Source of the DNA: Actinoplanes regularis
GTDB taxonomy: Bacteria > Actinomycetota > Actinomycetes > Mycobacteriales > Micromonosporaceae
NCBI RefSeq assembly: GCF_900188005.1
Contig: NZ_FZNR01000019.1
Location: forward strand, 1 to 64,000
DNA length: 64,000 nt
Reading direction: 5' to 3'
Shown: positions 16,020 through 24,448 of the stretch, piece after piece
Numbering within the stretch: position 1 is the stretch's first letter
Layout of the letters: each line of letters begins with the position of its first letter
Program-made: the position numbers and the translations under genes
Notes under the pieces: generated by a model
Told to the model about the DNA's origin: nothing
What the model saw: only the letters and a program-made list of their open reading frames with translations
Database searches by the model: none

Positions 16020-18245
16020 ATGGCGATCGATGCCTGGATGAAGCGACTGTGGGTGACCCTGGCGATCAGCCCGGTGGCTGCGGTTGCGGCGGTGCTCGTC
16101 GCCGCGCCGGCCGAAGGGGTGGTCCGGGGCGCCGGCGGACCCGATGCTGTCGCGGGCAGCTACCTGGTGATCTTCAAGGATGCCGCGGTGAGCCGCTCCG
16201 CGGTGGCCGCGAGGTCGGACGCTGTCACGGGCCGGCTCGGTGGCCGGGTCGAGCACGTCTACCGGCACGCGTTGCGGGGCTTCGAACTCTCCGCGTCGCC
16301 CGCGGCCGCACGGCGGATCGCGGCCGACCCGTCTGTCCGGTGGGTCACGCAGAACAAGCGGCTACGGGCGTCGGACGTTCAGGCACCCGCCCCGTCCTGG
16401 GGGCTCGATCGGATCGACCAGCGGGAGCTGCCGCTGGACGACAGCTACACCTATCCGAGACGGGCCGGGAATGTACGGGCGTACATCCTGGACACCGGGA
16501 TCCGGCTGACCCACCAAGACTTCGGCGGCCGGGCGGTGTCCGGCTTCGACGCCATCGACGGCGGCGCGGCGGACGACTGCCACGGGCACGGCACGCATGT
16601 GGCCGGCACGGTCGGCGGCGAGGAGTACGGCGTGGCCAAGGGTGTCACCCTGGTGGCCGTCCGGGTTCTGGACTGCGCCGGTGAGGGTACGACGGCGCAG
16701 GTGGTGGCCGGCATCGACTGGGTCACCGGCGACCACGGCACGGGGCAGCCGGCGGTGGCGAACATGAGCCTCGGCGGTGACGCCGATGACGTGCTCGACG
16801 CCGCGGTGGCGGCCTCGATCGCCGACGGTGTCAGCTATGCCATCTCGGCGGGGAACGACGACCTCGACGCGTGCACCCATTCACCCGCGCGCACGCCCAC
16901 GGCGATCACCGTCGGCGCGACCGGCGGCTACCTCGGTGGAAGCGACGACCGGGCGTGGTTCTCCAACTACGGCGACTGTGTGGACATCTTCGCTCCCGGC
17001 GTGAACATCGTGTCCGACGTCAACGACAGCGACACGGCGACCGATGAGTTCAGCGGCACCTCGATGGCGGCCCCGCACGTGACCGGCGCCGCCGCGCTGC
17101 TGCTGGCGAGGCAGCCGGCACTTACCCCGCGGCAGGTGCGTGATCATCTGGTCGTCGGCGCCACGGTCGACGTCGTCGGCGATCCCGGACCCGGCTCGCC
17201 CAACGCGCTGCTCTTCAACGACCCGCCGGAACACGATTTCACGGTGTCGGTGTCGCCCGGCTCCGCGACGGTGGACCCGGGCGGGTCGGCCACCACGACC
17301 GTGACGACCGCGACCACGGTGGGCGACCCCCAGGTCGTGCGCCTCTCGCTGGGCGACCTGCCGAGCGGAGTGACGGCGACGATCACGCCGTCGTCGGTCC
17401 TCTCCGGTGCTTCGGCGACCCTGCGGGTCACCGCCGCGGCGACGGTGCTGATGGGCACCTACCCGATCGTCGTCACCGGCACCGGAGATGTCACCGGGTT
17501 GCGGCACCGCGGCTCGTACGCGCTGGTGGTCAGCGGCCCGGCCGGCTGCGCCGTGACGAAGAGCGCCGACCTGGAGATCCCGGAGTCCGGCCCGGTGGAG
17601 AGCGCGATACCGATCCACGGTTGCGCGGGCCACGCGTCGCCGCAGAGCACGGTGCGGGTGCACATCGTGCACAGCTACCGGGGTGATCTGGTGGTGGATC
17701 TGGTGGCGCCCGACGGCACCGCGTACCTGCTGCACGACCAGACCGGTGGAAGCGAGGACGACCTCGACCTGACCGCCACCCTGGACCTGTCCGGCGAGCT
17801 CGCCGAAGGCGTCTGGAGGCTGCGGATCGAGGACATGTTCGTGCTGGACACCGGCCACCTCAGCGCCTGGGCGTTGAACCTGGCCCCACCGCCACCACCG
17901 CCGGGCTGCACCGGCACCAACCCGGCTGACGTGCTCGTCCCGGACTCCTCGACGGTGACCAGCGCGATCCCGATCTCGGGCTGCGGCCGCAACGCCTCCT
18001 CGCAGAGCACGGTGGAGGTGCACATCGTGCACGACTACCGGGGTGATCTGGTGGTGGATCTGGTGGCACCCGACGGCACGGCGTACCCGCTGCACGACCG
18101 GGCGGGTGGAGGTGCGGACAACCTCGACCTGACCGTCACGCTGAACCTCTCCGACGAGGTCGCCGACGGCGTCTGGAGACTGCGGGTGGAGGACGCGGAG
18201 GCGGTCTTCGCGGGCTACCTCGACTCCTGGACCCTCCGCCTCTGA
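16020..18245 (+). CDS. Secreted subtilisin-like serine protease with two P domains
   Basis: A 741-residue extracellular S8 peptidase. The order is signal peptide (about 1-32), I9 propeptide (about 46-115, YLVIFKDAAV), catalytic domain (about 125-405), a linker beta-sandwich (about 406-510) and two tandem proprotein-convertase P domains (about 520-620 and 640-741). The catalytic triad is D158 (YILDTG), H190 (GHGTHVAG) and S348 (SGTSMAAPH), with oxyanion N279. Catalytic cysteines C187, C219, C285 and C320 suggest disulfides as in aqualysin-type enzymes. GGGGGAGG precedes the ATG. A Pro-rich linker separates the P domains, whose coding DNA is a recent duplication. Confidence 0.94.
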   Translation: MAIDAWMKRLWVTLAISPVAAVAAVLVAAPAEGVVRGAGGPDAVAGSYLVIFKDAAVSRSAVAARSDAVTGRLGGRVEHVYRHALRGFELSASPAAARRIAADPSVRWVTQNKRLRASDVQAPAPSWGLDRIDQRELPLDDSYTYPRRAGNVRAYILDTGIRLTHQDFGGRAVSGFDAIDGGAADDCHGHGTHVAGTVGGEEYGVAKGVTLVAVRVLDCAGEGTTAQVVAGIDWVTGDHGTGQPAVANMSLGGDADDVLDAAVAASIADGVSYAISAGNDDLDACTHSPARTPTAITVGATGGYLGGSDDRAWFSNYGDCVDIFAPGVNIVSDVNDSDTATDEFSGTSMAAPHVTGAAALLLARQPALTPRQVRDHLVVGATVDVVGDPGPGSPNALLFNDPPEHDFTVSVSPGSATVDPGGSATTTVTTATTVGDPQVVRLSLGDLPSGVTATITPSSVLSGASATLRVTAAATVLMGTYPIVVTGTGDVTGLRHRGSYALVVSGPAGCAVTKSADLEIPESGPVESAIPIHGCAGHASPQSTVRVHIVHSYRGDLVVDLVAPDGTAYLLHDQTGGSEDDLDLTATLDLSGELAEGVWRLRIEDMFVLDTGHLSAWALNLAPPPPPPGCTGTNPADVLVPDSSTVTSAIPISGCGRNASSQSTVEVHIVHDYRGDLVVDLVAPDGTAYPLHDRAGGGADNLDLTVTLNLSDEVADGVWRLRVEDAEAVFAGYLDSWTLRL
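17641..18098 (+). repeat. Direct repeat encoding tandem P domains
   Basis: The 98-bp segments 17641-17738 and 18001-18098 are exactly 360 bp apart and differ at only about seven positions. Both encode the QSTV..HIVH.YRGDLVVDLV core of a P domain. The spacing is a multiple of three, so the duplication is in frame (120 residues per unit). Confidence 0.9.
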
Positions 18246-18321
18246 GTCGTACGCGCGCGGGTCATCTCGCGCGACGAGTTCATCGCCATGGCCCGGAAGA
18301 CCTGGGGATGACCGAGCCGGC

Positions 18322-19185
18322 CTAGAGCGAGTGGCTCTCCAATGCGTAGCGCACGCCGGTGAGCTGCTCGGAGACCGTCCAGAGGCGGGCGCCGAGCTGT
18401 GGGTCCCGGGCGTCGGCCGACGACTCGACGAGCTTCGGGTCGCCGCGCAGCTCGCCCGGGCCGGACGGGCCGTAGAAGTCGCCGCCGCGGACCGGGTCGG
18501 CGGTGGCGGCGTACAGGATCGAGAGGGCGCCGCGCGCCGCGCTCTGCGCGATCAACGGGGTGGCGAGGCGCAGCATCAGCCGGTTGGCGCCGACGGTGCC
18601 GGCCCGCTGCATGTTCGTCCTGGTGAAGCCGGGGTGGGCGAGCACACTGCGGATGGGGTTGCCGGCCGCGATGAGGCGGCGGTGCAGTTGGAGCCCGAAC
18701 ACCGCGTTGGCGAGTTTGGACTGGTTGTACGCGACCATCGGCCGGTATCCGGTGGCGCCGGTGAGGTCGTCGAAGCGGAGTTCGCCCTTGCGGTGCAGGC
18801 TCGACGAGACGGTGACGACGCGTGGGTCGCGGCCGGCGGCGAGCAGGTCGAGGAGCAGGCCGGTGAGGGCGAAGTGGCCCAGATGGTTGACCCCGAACTG
18901 CAGCTCGTGGCCCTGGGCGGTCAGGGTGCGGGGCATCCCCATCACACCGGCGTTGTTGATCAGGAGGTCCAGGTGACGGTGGTCGGCGCGCAGGTCGCCG
19001 GCGAAGGTCCGTACCGAGTCGAGGTCGGCGAGATCGAGCCGGCGGGCTTCGACGCCGGGTAGTAGGCGGGTGGCTCGTTCCGGATCGCGGACCGCGGCGA
19101 TGACCTGGTCGCCGCGGTCGAGGAGGGCGCGGGCGGTGGCCAGCCCCAGACCGCTGGTGGTGCCGGTGATCAGCGAGACCGTCAT
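18322..19185 (-). CDS. Short-chain dehydrogenase/reductase
   Basis: A 287-residue classical/extended SDR. The Rossmann dinucleotide loop is TGTTSGLG near the N-terminus. The NNAGVMGMP motif, active-site serine (VVTVSSSLH) and catalytic YxxxK (YNQSK) are intact, and HPGFTRTNMQ follows. It resembles retinol dehydrogenase/WW-domain oxidoreductase-like SDRs and should reduce or oxidise a carbonyl using NAD(P)H; the substrate is unknown. The ATG at 19185 is only about 20 bp from a TTGACA-headed promoter, so the mRNA may be leaderless. It is divergent from the TetR gene with a shared operator, so it is the likely regulatory target. Confidence 0.92.
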   Translation of the reverse strand: MTVSLITGTTSGLGLATARALLDRGDQVIAAVRDPERATRLLPGVEARRLDLADLDSVRTFAGDLRADHRHLDLLINNAGVMGMPRTLTAQGHELQFGVNHLGHFALTGLLLDLLAAGRDPRVVTVSSSLHRKGELRFDDLTGATGYRPMVAYNQSKLANAVFGLQLHRRLIAAGNPIRSVLAHPGFTRTNMQRAGTVGANRLMLRLATPLIAQSAARGALSILYAATADPVRGGDFYGPSGPGELRGDPKLVESSADARDPQLGARLWTVSEQLTGVRYALESHSL

Positions 19186-19205
19186 ACGGCACAGCATGTC
19201 GCTGA

Positions 19206-19220
19206 TGGCACTGAGTGTCA
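19206..19220. promoter_or_regulatory. Putative TetR operator between SDR and TetR genes
   Basis: TGGCACTGAGTGTCA is an imperfect palindrome (6-3-6 with one mismatch) midway between the divergent starts. On the minus strand its edge forms TTGACA, a -35 box for the SDR gene, so a bound repressor would block that promoter. Confidence 0.5.
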
Positions 19221-19231
19221 ATAGAGGCGCG

Positions 19232-19237
19232 TAGTAT
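19232..19237 (+). promoter_or_regulatory. -10 box of the TetR gene
   Basis: TAGTAT lies 10 bp before GTG 19247. Transcription would start at or within a base or two of the GTG, giving a leaderless mRNA and supporting GTG 19247 over ATG 19256 as the start. Confidence 0.45.
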
Positions 19238-19246
19238 CGTGGCGCG

Positions 19247-19840
19247 GTGGCGAGCATGGCGGAACGCAAACGGCAGCTGGTGGCCGCCGAGATCACCGAG
19301 GCCGCGTTGCAGCTGTGCGCGGTCAAGGGCTTCGACACGACGACGGTCGACGAGATCGTGGTCGCGGCCGGCATCTCGCGGCGTACTTTCTTCCGGTACT
19401 TCTCCTCCAAGGAGGACGTGGCCATCCAGCTGCTGGCCTCGCTCGGCACCGACATGCGCGACGAGCTGCGGGCACGGCCGGCCGGCGAGCCGCCGGCCAC
19501 CGCGCTGCGCCACGCCGTCGGCATGGCCATCGATCACTGCGTCGACGAGCCACTCAAATCGTTGCGGGTGGTGCAGCTGATTCTGCGTACGCCCGTGTTG
19601 CACGCCCGCATGCTCGAGCGGCAGGCGCAGTGGCGGGAAGGGCTGACCGCTGAGCTGGCCGTCCGTCTCGGCCGGGATCCGGTCACCGACCTGTTCCCGG
19701 AGATGGCGGCCGGGATGGCGCTGGCCGCGTTCGACGCGGCGATGCGGCACTGGAGCGTCAGCGACGGGGCGGCCGACCCGCAGGAGTTGACCGACCGGGC
19801 GTTCGCGGTGATCGGGCCGGCGCTCGATCAGGCCGGATAG
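19247..19840 (+). CDS. TetR family transcriptional regulator
   Basis: A 197-residue regulator. The N-terminal TetR helix-turn-helix (about 10-58) shows ITEAALQLCAVKGFDTTTVD, EIVVAAGISRRTFFRYFSSK and EDV. The C-terminal ligand-binding domain resembles the MftR-type C-terminal fold common in actinobacteria. It probably represses itself and the divergent SDR gene through the palindrome between them, with release by a small molecule related to the SDR substrate; this is inference from layout. No ribosome-binding site is visible, consistent with leaderless translation from GTG 19247. Confidence 0.92.
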   Translation: MASMAERKRQLVAAEITEAALQLCAVKGFDTTTVDEIVVAAGISRRTFFRYFSSKEDVAIQLLASLGTDMRDELRARPAGEPPATALRHAVGMAIDHCVDEPLKSLRVVQLILRTPVLHARMLERQAQWREGLTAELAVRLGRDPVTDLFPEMAAGMALAAFDAAMRHWSVSDGAADPQELTDRAFAVIGPALDQAG

Positions 19841-19972
19841 TCGCTGCCCGGCGGCTGTGACCACCCGAGCTGTGGGCTGGATCACGGTTGAGGTTGACCT
19901 GAGGTCAGGGTCGAGGCTCGTCGCAGCGGCCCGGCGCGACCGGGCAGGACAGACCTCAAGGAGCAGGCCGGC

Positions 19973-21142
19973 ATGCCCGAGACGACCCGCGAAATCATTG
20001 AAACCCGCTACAGCGACGGTACGACCGGTGTGGACCCGGAGCGCCCGGAGCTGCGAAAGGCGATCGAGGAGATCGTCGACTCCGGCTTCCTCGGGGTGTC
20101 GCTGCGAGTGCACGACGATCTGGGCGCATGGGCCGGCAGCGCCGGGGCGGCCGAACTGGGCGGGGCCGCGAAGCCGCTGACGAACGGGCAGGTGCGGATC
20201 GGCAGCAACACCAAGACGTTCACCGCGACCCTGGTGCTGCGACTGGTGGCCGAGGGCCGGATCGAACTGGACGCACCGGCGGCGTACCACCTGCCCGAAC
20301 TCATGCTCGACGACCGGATCACCGTGCGGATGCTGCTGCAGCACACCAGCGGGTTGTTCAACTTCACCGGCGAGGTCTACGAGGACGGGACGGTCGTGCC
20401 GGGGATTCCCATCCCTTACGGCGCCACCGGCACGGAGTGGCTCGAAAAGCGATTCCGCAGCTATCAGCCGCGGGAACTGGTGGAGCTGGCGTTGTCCAAG
20501 CCGGCGCGGTTCGAGCCGGGGACGGGTTGGAGCTACTCCAACACCAACTACGTACTGGCCAGGCTGCTGATCGAGAAGGTCACCGGCCGTACGGTCGCGG
20601 AGGAGACGCGGCGGCTGATCCTGGAGCCGCTCGGACTGTCCGGCACCGTGCTGCCGGGCGCCTCGCCGGAGATCTTCGAGCCGTTCGCCCGTGCCTACTA
20701 CCGGTATGAGGACTCCGGCGAGCAACGGACGATCGACGTCACCCGCCAGAATCCGTCCTGGATCGCCGGCGGCGGGGACATGATCTCGACCCTCCAGGAC
20801 CTCCACACCTTCATCTGCGCGCTGCTGGGCGGCAGGCTCCTGCCGGCCCCGCTGCTGGCCGAGATGTGCACCCCACACCCGACGGGCATCCCGAACATGG
20901 GCTACGGCCTGGGCGTCTTCGTGGTGGACACGGAGCACGGCGACACCGTCATCTCCCACAACGGCGCCGCCGTGGGCCACGCGACGCTGATGTACGGCAC
21001 GCCCGGCGGCACCAAGACGCTCACCGCGGCACTGAGCTGTGTGGACGACGCCGGCCTGGCCATCGCGCCCGCGTTCCTGGCCGCCCAGCGGAGACTCCTC
21101 AACCAGGTGTTCCGCGGTGAACCGATGGGCAAGGCAGGCTGA
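19973..21142 (+). CDS. Class C beta-lactamase-like serine hydrolase
   Basis: A 389-residue member of the beta-lactamase/D-Ala-D-Ala carboxypeptidase superfamily (Pfam beta-lactamase). The nucleophile motif SxxK is SNTK in RIGSNTKTF, the YxN motif is in GWSYSNTNYV, and HNG (SHNGAAVGH) replaces KTG. It has the usual LLQHTSGL motif. No signal peptide is obvious, which is unusual for a cell-wall enzyme and leaves a cytosolic esterase or D-peptidase possible. CAAGGAGCAGG precedes the ATG. The MerR gene starts 4 bp after its stop, so the two are probably co-transcribed. Confidence 0.88.
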   Translation: MPETTREIIETRYSDGTTGVDPERPELRKAIEEIVDSGFLGVSLRVHDDLGAWAGSAGAAELGGAAKPLTNGQVRIGSNTKTFTATLVLRLVAEGRIELDAPAAYHLPELMLDDRITVRMLLQHTSGLFNFTGEVYEDGTVVPGIPIPYGATGTEWLEKRFRSYQPRELVELALSKPARFEPGTGWSYSNTNYVLARLLIEKVTGRTVAEETRRLILEPLGLSGTVLPGASPEIFEPFARAYYRYEDSGEQRTIDVTRQNPSWIAGGGDMISTLQDLHTFICALLGGRLLPAPLLAEMCTPHPTGIPNMGYGLGVFVVDTEHGDTVISHNGAAVGHATLMYGTPGGTKTLTAALSCVDDAGLAIAPAFLAAQRRLLNQVFRGEPMGKAG

Positions 21143-21146
21143 GCGG

Positions 21147-21950
21147 ATGAGGAACGGGGTCACGATCGGACAGGCGGCGGGATTCGTCGGTGTCACGGTG
21201 AAGACGGTGCGGCACTATCACAAGCTCGGCCTGGTCGAGGAGCCCGAACGCGACAGCTCCGGTTACCGGCGGTACGGCTCGGCCGCCCTGCTGCGGCTGG
21301 TGCGGGTCCGGGCTCTGGCCGCCGCCGGGGTGCCGCTGGCCGAGATCGGGTCGCTGCTCGACGCCGACAGCGCGTCGTTCGCCGCCGCGCTCACCGGCGT
21401 CGAACGGCAGCTCACCGAGCGGATCAAGGAGTTGACCGCGCGGCGCGCCATGCTGCACCGGCTCGCCGACGGCGACCGGGCTCTGCTGCCCGACCGCGCT
21501 GTGGCGCTGCTGGAGCGAATGCTCGGGCGCGGCTTCTCCGCCGCGGAGGTGGCCTCCACCCGGGAGGGTTGGGTGCTGGCGAAAGCCCTGGTGCCGGAGG
21601 GCTTCGACGACTACCTGAGCCATTTCGAGCACGTCCTCGAAGACACCCGGCTGGTCGCGCTGACCGAGCGCGCGGTCGAAGCCGCGGCCTGGGATCCGGA
21701 CGATCCCCGCCTCGACGAACTCGCGACGGCCGTGGCTGACCACTACCTCGCGAACCCGGCACTGCTGAAGACCGTGACCGGCCTGCGGGCCCGCACCGAG
21801 ACCGCGACCAGGTACACCCTGATCGCCGAGCACGGTGCGGAGCAGACACCGGCCACGGCCAGGCTGGCCACGCTCTTCGAGGCCAGGCTCCGTGCCGAGG
21901 GCCTCCGCATCCCCCGCACTGGCTTCCACCCGCCATCATTGCCCGCGTGA
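21147..21950 (+). CDS. MerR family transcriptional regulator
   Basis: A 267-residue regulator. The MerR winged helix is at residues 1-70: VTIGQAAGFVGVTVKTVRHY, then the KLGLVEEPERDSSGYRRYG signature. A dimerisation coiled coil (about 75-120) and a C-terminal effector domain (about 125-267) resembling drug-sensing TipA/SkgA-like regulators follow. There is no cysteine cluster for metals, so an organic ligand is more likely. It is tightly spaced behind the serine hydrolase and overlaps the membrane-protein gene by GTGA, forming a three-gene unit. Confidence 0.9.
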   Translation: MRNGVTIGQAAGFVGVTVKTVRHYHKLGLVEEPERDSSGYRRYGSAALLRLVRVRALAAAGVPLAEIGSLLDADSASFAAALTGVERQLTERIKELTARRAMLHRLADGDRALLPDRAVALLERMLGRGFSAAEVASTREGWVLAKALVPEGFDDYLSHFEHVLEDTRLVALTERAVEAAAWDPDDPRLDELATAVADHYLANPALLKTVTGLRARTETATRYTLIAEHGAEQTPATARLATLFEARLRAEGLRIPRTGFHPPSLPA

Positions 21951-22465
21951 CCCTGAGCGTTCTGATCTATCTCGGTGCGACCGTATTCGCTGTGGTGTGC
22001 GTCCTGCGGCTGAGGGAATGGCGGTCGACGGGAGGTCGGGCCGGTGACGGCCGGCGGATCATCGCCCCTCGGCATCTGGCGCGGCTCGTCACGAGCGCCC
22101 TGCTGGCCGCGGCGTTCGGCATGGTGCTGATCACGGTGTTGGCCGCCGTTCTGGTGGAGAGCTACCAGGGGGAGAGGCGTTCCGGCGGCGCGTTCAGTGG
22201 GCTGCAGACGCTGGCGATGATGGTGGGCGTCTTCGTCATCGTGGTGCCGATCGCCAACTGGCTGGGACTGCGGGTGCTGGGTGTCCGTCCGGCCGGCCTT
22301 GCGGCGTTCGGCTCGTGGGTGCTGCTGGCCATGGCGCTGGTGTTCGCCCAGGAGCACATCCCGGGCGGGAAGATCCAGTCCGCCTGGTTCTACGGCTTCG
22401 TCGCGCTGGTCCCGTACGCCATCGCGACGGCCGCCGTCGTGTGCGTTCCACCGCAGGCCGAATGA
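21947..22465 (+). CDS. Small integral membrane protein, unknown function
   Basis: A 172-residue protein with about five hydrophobic helices: LIYLGATVFAVVCVL at the N-terminus, then LLAAAFGMVLITVLAAVLV, MMVGVFVIVVPIANWLG, WVLLAMALVF and FVALVPYAIATAAVVCV. I do not recognise a family. Its GTG start overlaps the MerR stop (GTGA), so translation is probably coupled and expression shared with the serine hydrolase. A role in export or in sensing for the MerR system is possible but unsupported by motif. Confidence 0.7.
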   Translation: MTLSVLIYLGATVFAVVCVLRLREWRSTGGRAGDGRRIIAPRHLARLVTSALLAAAFGMVLITVLAAVLVESYQGERRSGGAFSGLQTLAMMVGVFVIVVPIANWLGLRVLGVRPAGLAAFGSWVLLAMALVFAQEHIPGGKIQSAWFYGFVALVPYAIATAAVVCVPPQAE

Positions 22466-22534
22466 CGCGTCGCGTCCGTCCACTCTGTCCAGGACTGACA
22501 CATCACGCGAATCATCCACATGATTATTGAGGAG

Positions 22535-22546
22535 ATTGTTGACAAT
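22535..22546. promoter_or_regulatory. Putative operator/-35 region of the tannase gene
   Basis: ATTGTTGACAAT has perfect 5-bp arms (ATTGT/ACAAT) around TG and contains TTGACA (22539-22544), a good -35 box. The form resembles operators of FadR-subfamily GntR regulators. It lies 62 bp upstream of the tannase ATG in a locally AT-rich stretch. Confidence 0.45.
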
Positions 22547-22608
22547 GTAGTCACGCGGGGGAAACCTTGCGCGGGAGTGGACCACACACACCCCGTAGGG
22601 GAGACCTC

Positions 22609-24300
22609 ATGCAACGGTTGTGGGCGTCCTCCGGACGCATTGCTCTCGTCGCCGCCACGATCGCCCTCGCGGCGTTCGCCGTGCCGCGATCGGCCACGTC
22701 CCACCCCGGCGACCACCACGCCGACCCGGAGGACGCCGCGCTGGTGTTCGACCCGGACGACTACACGACGATCACCGTCTCCGTCGACGGCCGGCCCACG
22801 ACCGTGCGCTGGTACAGGGAGATCTGCGACGTCGCGAGGCCGGTCGAGGCGGCGGCCCGGCAGACCGGCATCGGCGGTACGACCACCACCATCAGCAACA
22901 CCCGGTGCGGATACCAGAGCATGAACGTCTTCGTGCCGGAGTCCGCCGTCCACGACCAGCGGGCGCCGATCTACCTCGCGGTCAACAACGCAGGCTGGAT
23001 GGCCAGCTACCTCCGGGCCGGTGTCGCCGACGGCGCCGCCTACAACAGCGCCACCTCGCCGGTCGGCGGTGCGCTCAAGGCCGGATACGTCTACGTCGAC
23101 GTCGCCAACCGCAGCCGCGGGCTGGTCGGCGCCGCCGGCGACTGGCCCGGCAAGTCGCCCGCCGCGGTGGTCGACGCCAAGGCCGCGGTCCGCTACCTGC
23201 GGCTCAACGACAAGCGGATGCCGGGCATTGCCGAGCGGATCGTGGTCAACGGCACCAGTGGCGGCGGCGCGCTCGCCTCGATCCTGGGCGCCTCCGGCAA
23301 CAGCCCGGAGCACTACCCGTATCTCGCCCGGATCGGGGCGGCGGGTATCACCACGGACGGCCGCAGCACGATCCGCGACGACGTGTTCGCGATCAACGCG
23401 TACTGCCCGATCACCGACCTCGGGCACGCGGACCTGTCGTACGAGTGGCTGTTCAACGTGCTCGGCACCCGGACCGACCTGGGCCAGAACGGCGCTCCCG
23501 GGGACGCCGCGGCGATCGCGGCGCGGTTTCCGGCGTACGAGAAGAGCCTGGGTCTGGGGTTGAACGCCGGAAATCTGCTCGAGACCGTCAAGCGGGAAGT
23601 GATCCGGTCGGCGGAGATCTACCTGAGGGCGGACCCCGCGAACACGATCCCGCCGCTGGGTGGCACATTCGTCATCACCGGCGGCGGCTTCCCCGGTCAG
23701 CCGCCGACCACGAGGTCCTATGTGAACGATTGGATCGACGTCGACAACGCGACCGGCAGGGTCCGGTCGGTGGACGTGAAGAAGTACCTGGACTTCGTCG
23801 CCACCCAGGCCACCCTGAAGGGCACGCCCGCCTTCGACCCGCTGGGTGTCAACGGGAACACCACGAGCGGTGCCGAGACGAATCTGTTCGGGCCGGCCGA
23901 CCAGCGGTACCTGAACTTCACCGAGTACAGCTGGGACCACAACAACGTCGCCGGCGACGGCAGCGGCCTCGACGACACCGGACTGACCTGGGCGCGGTAC
24001 ACCCGCAAGCGGAGCACCACGGTCGATGATCAGGTGCGCCTGATCGACCCGATGTCGTTCATCGGCACCGGTGCGGATACCTCGCCGTACTGGTACGTGC
24101 GGGTCGGCTCCCGGGACCGGGACACCTCGTTCATCGTCTCGATCAACCTGGACCGGGCCCTGGCGGCGGACCGGCAGGTGAAGGACGTCGACTACCGGCT
24201 GGCCTGGAACCAGCCGCACGCCGGCAACTACGACGTGCCGGAGGCGATGGCCTGGATCGCCGGGGTCGTCCACCGGGCCGGCGACCCGTTGGCTCGCTGA
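22609..24300 (+). CDS. Secreted tannase (subtype B-like), alpha/beta hydrolase
   Basis: A 563-residue secreted esterase. It has a signal peptide (about 1-32, ending near SATSHPG). The nucleophile elbow is GTSGGG with S217, and the C-terminal catalytic histidine motif is NQPHAGNYD. These, with the WYREICDVARPVE segment, match bacterial subtype B tannases or related feruloyl/gallate esterases. It should hydrolyse galloyl or similar phenolic esters outside the cell. The ATG at 22609 is preceded by TAGGGGAGA; an in-frame ATG 42 bp upstream lacks a signal-peptide-like start. A strong terminator follows. No gallate catabolism genes are in the window. Confidence 0.85.
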   Translation: MQRLWASSGRIALVAATIALAAFAVPRSATSHPGDHHADPEDAALVFDPDDYTTITVSVDGRPTTVRWYREICDVARPVEAAARQTGIGGTTTTISNTRCGYQSMNVFVPESAVHDQRAPIYLAVNNAGWMASYLRAGVADGAAYNSATSPVGGALKAGYVYVDVANRSRGLVGAAGDWPGKSPAAVVDAKAAVRYLRLNDKRMPGIAERIVVNGTSGGGALASILGASGNSPEHYPYLARIGAAGITTDGRSTIRDDVFAINAYCPITDLGHADLSYEWLFNVLGTRTDLGQNGAPGDAAAIAARFPAYEKSLGLGLNAGNLLETVKREVIRSAEIYLRADPANTIPPLGGTFVITGGGFPGQPPTTRSYVNDWIDVDNATGRVRSVDVKKYLDFVATQATLKGTPAFDPLGVNGNTTSGAETNLFGPADQRYLNFTEYSWDHNNVAGDGSGLDDTGLTWARYTRKRSTTVDDQVRLIDPMSFIGTGADTSPYWYVRVGSRDRDTSFIVSINLDRALAADRQVKDVDYRLAWNQPHAGNYDVPEAMAWIAGVVHRAGDPLAR

Positions 24301-24314
24301 CCGGTCTTCGCGGT

Positions 24315-24335
24315 CCCCGGCCTTGCGGGCCGGGG
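24315..24335 (+). terminator. Hairpin terminator after tannase gene
   Basis: An 8-bp G/C stem, CCCCGGCC / GGCCGGGG, around TTGCG, 15 bases after the tannase stop. It marks the end of the ordinary gene block before the island-like region. Confidence 0.65.
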
Positions 24336-24375
24336 CCCGCGCCGGGCGGGCGGATTCAGACGGCACCGGCCCCCG

Positions 24376-24438
24376 AGGTCTCGGTGGGATTTGAACCCAC
24401 GTCTCGCTTCCCCGAGGGGAGGGCCTAGCAACGAGATC
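24376..24438 (-). other. tRNA-like 3' module (T arm plus acceptor half), possible att site
   Basis: On the minus strand GTGGGTTCAAATCCCAC (24400-24384) is a perfect tRNA T arm of the kind seen in actinobacterial serine tRNAs. It is followed by CGAGACC (24383-24377), like the 3' strand of an acceptor stem. No D arm or canonical anticodon arm precedes it. Instead TCTCG (24436-24432) can pair either with CGAGA at 24406-24402 or with CGAGA in the distal strand. It is not a full tRNA. Fragments like this are left when an element integrates at, or excises from, a tRNA gene. The end of the adjacent 94-aa gene is only 11 bp away. Confidence 0.5.
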
Positions 24439-24448
24439 TTCCCGTCGA

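Noticed and set aside
18255..18311. A short C-terminal gene fragment reading ISRDEFIAMARKTWG
   Set aside because: It ends in a stop and looks protein-like, but at about 18 codons it is too short to assign to any family or to separate from chance.
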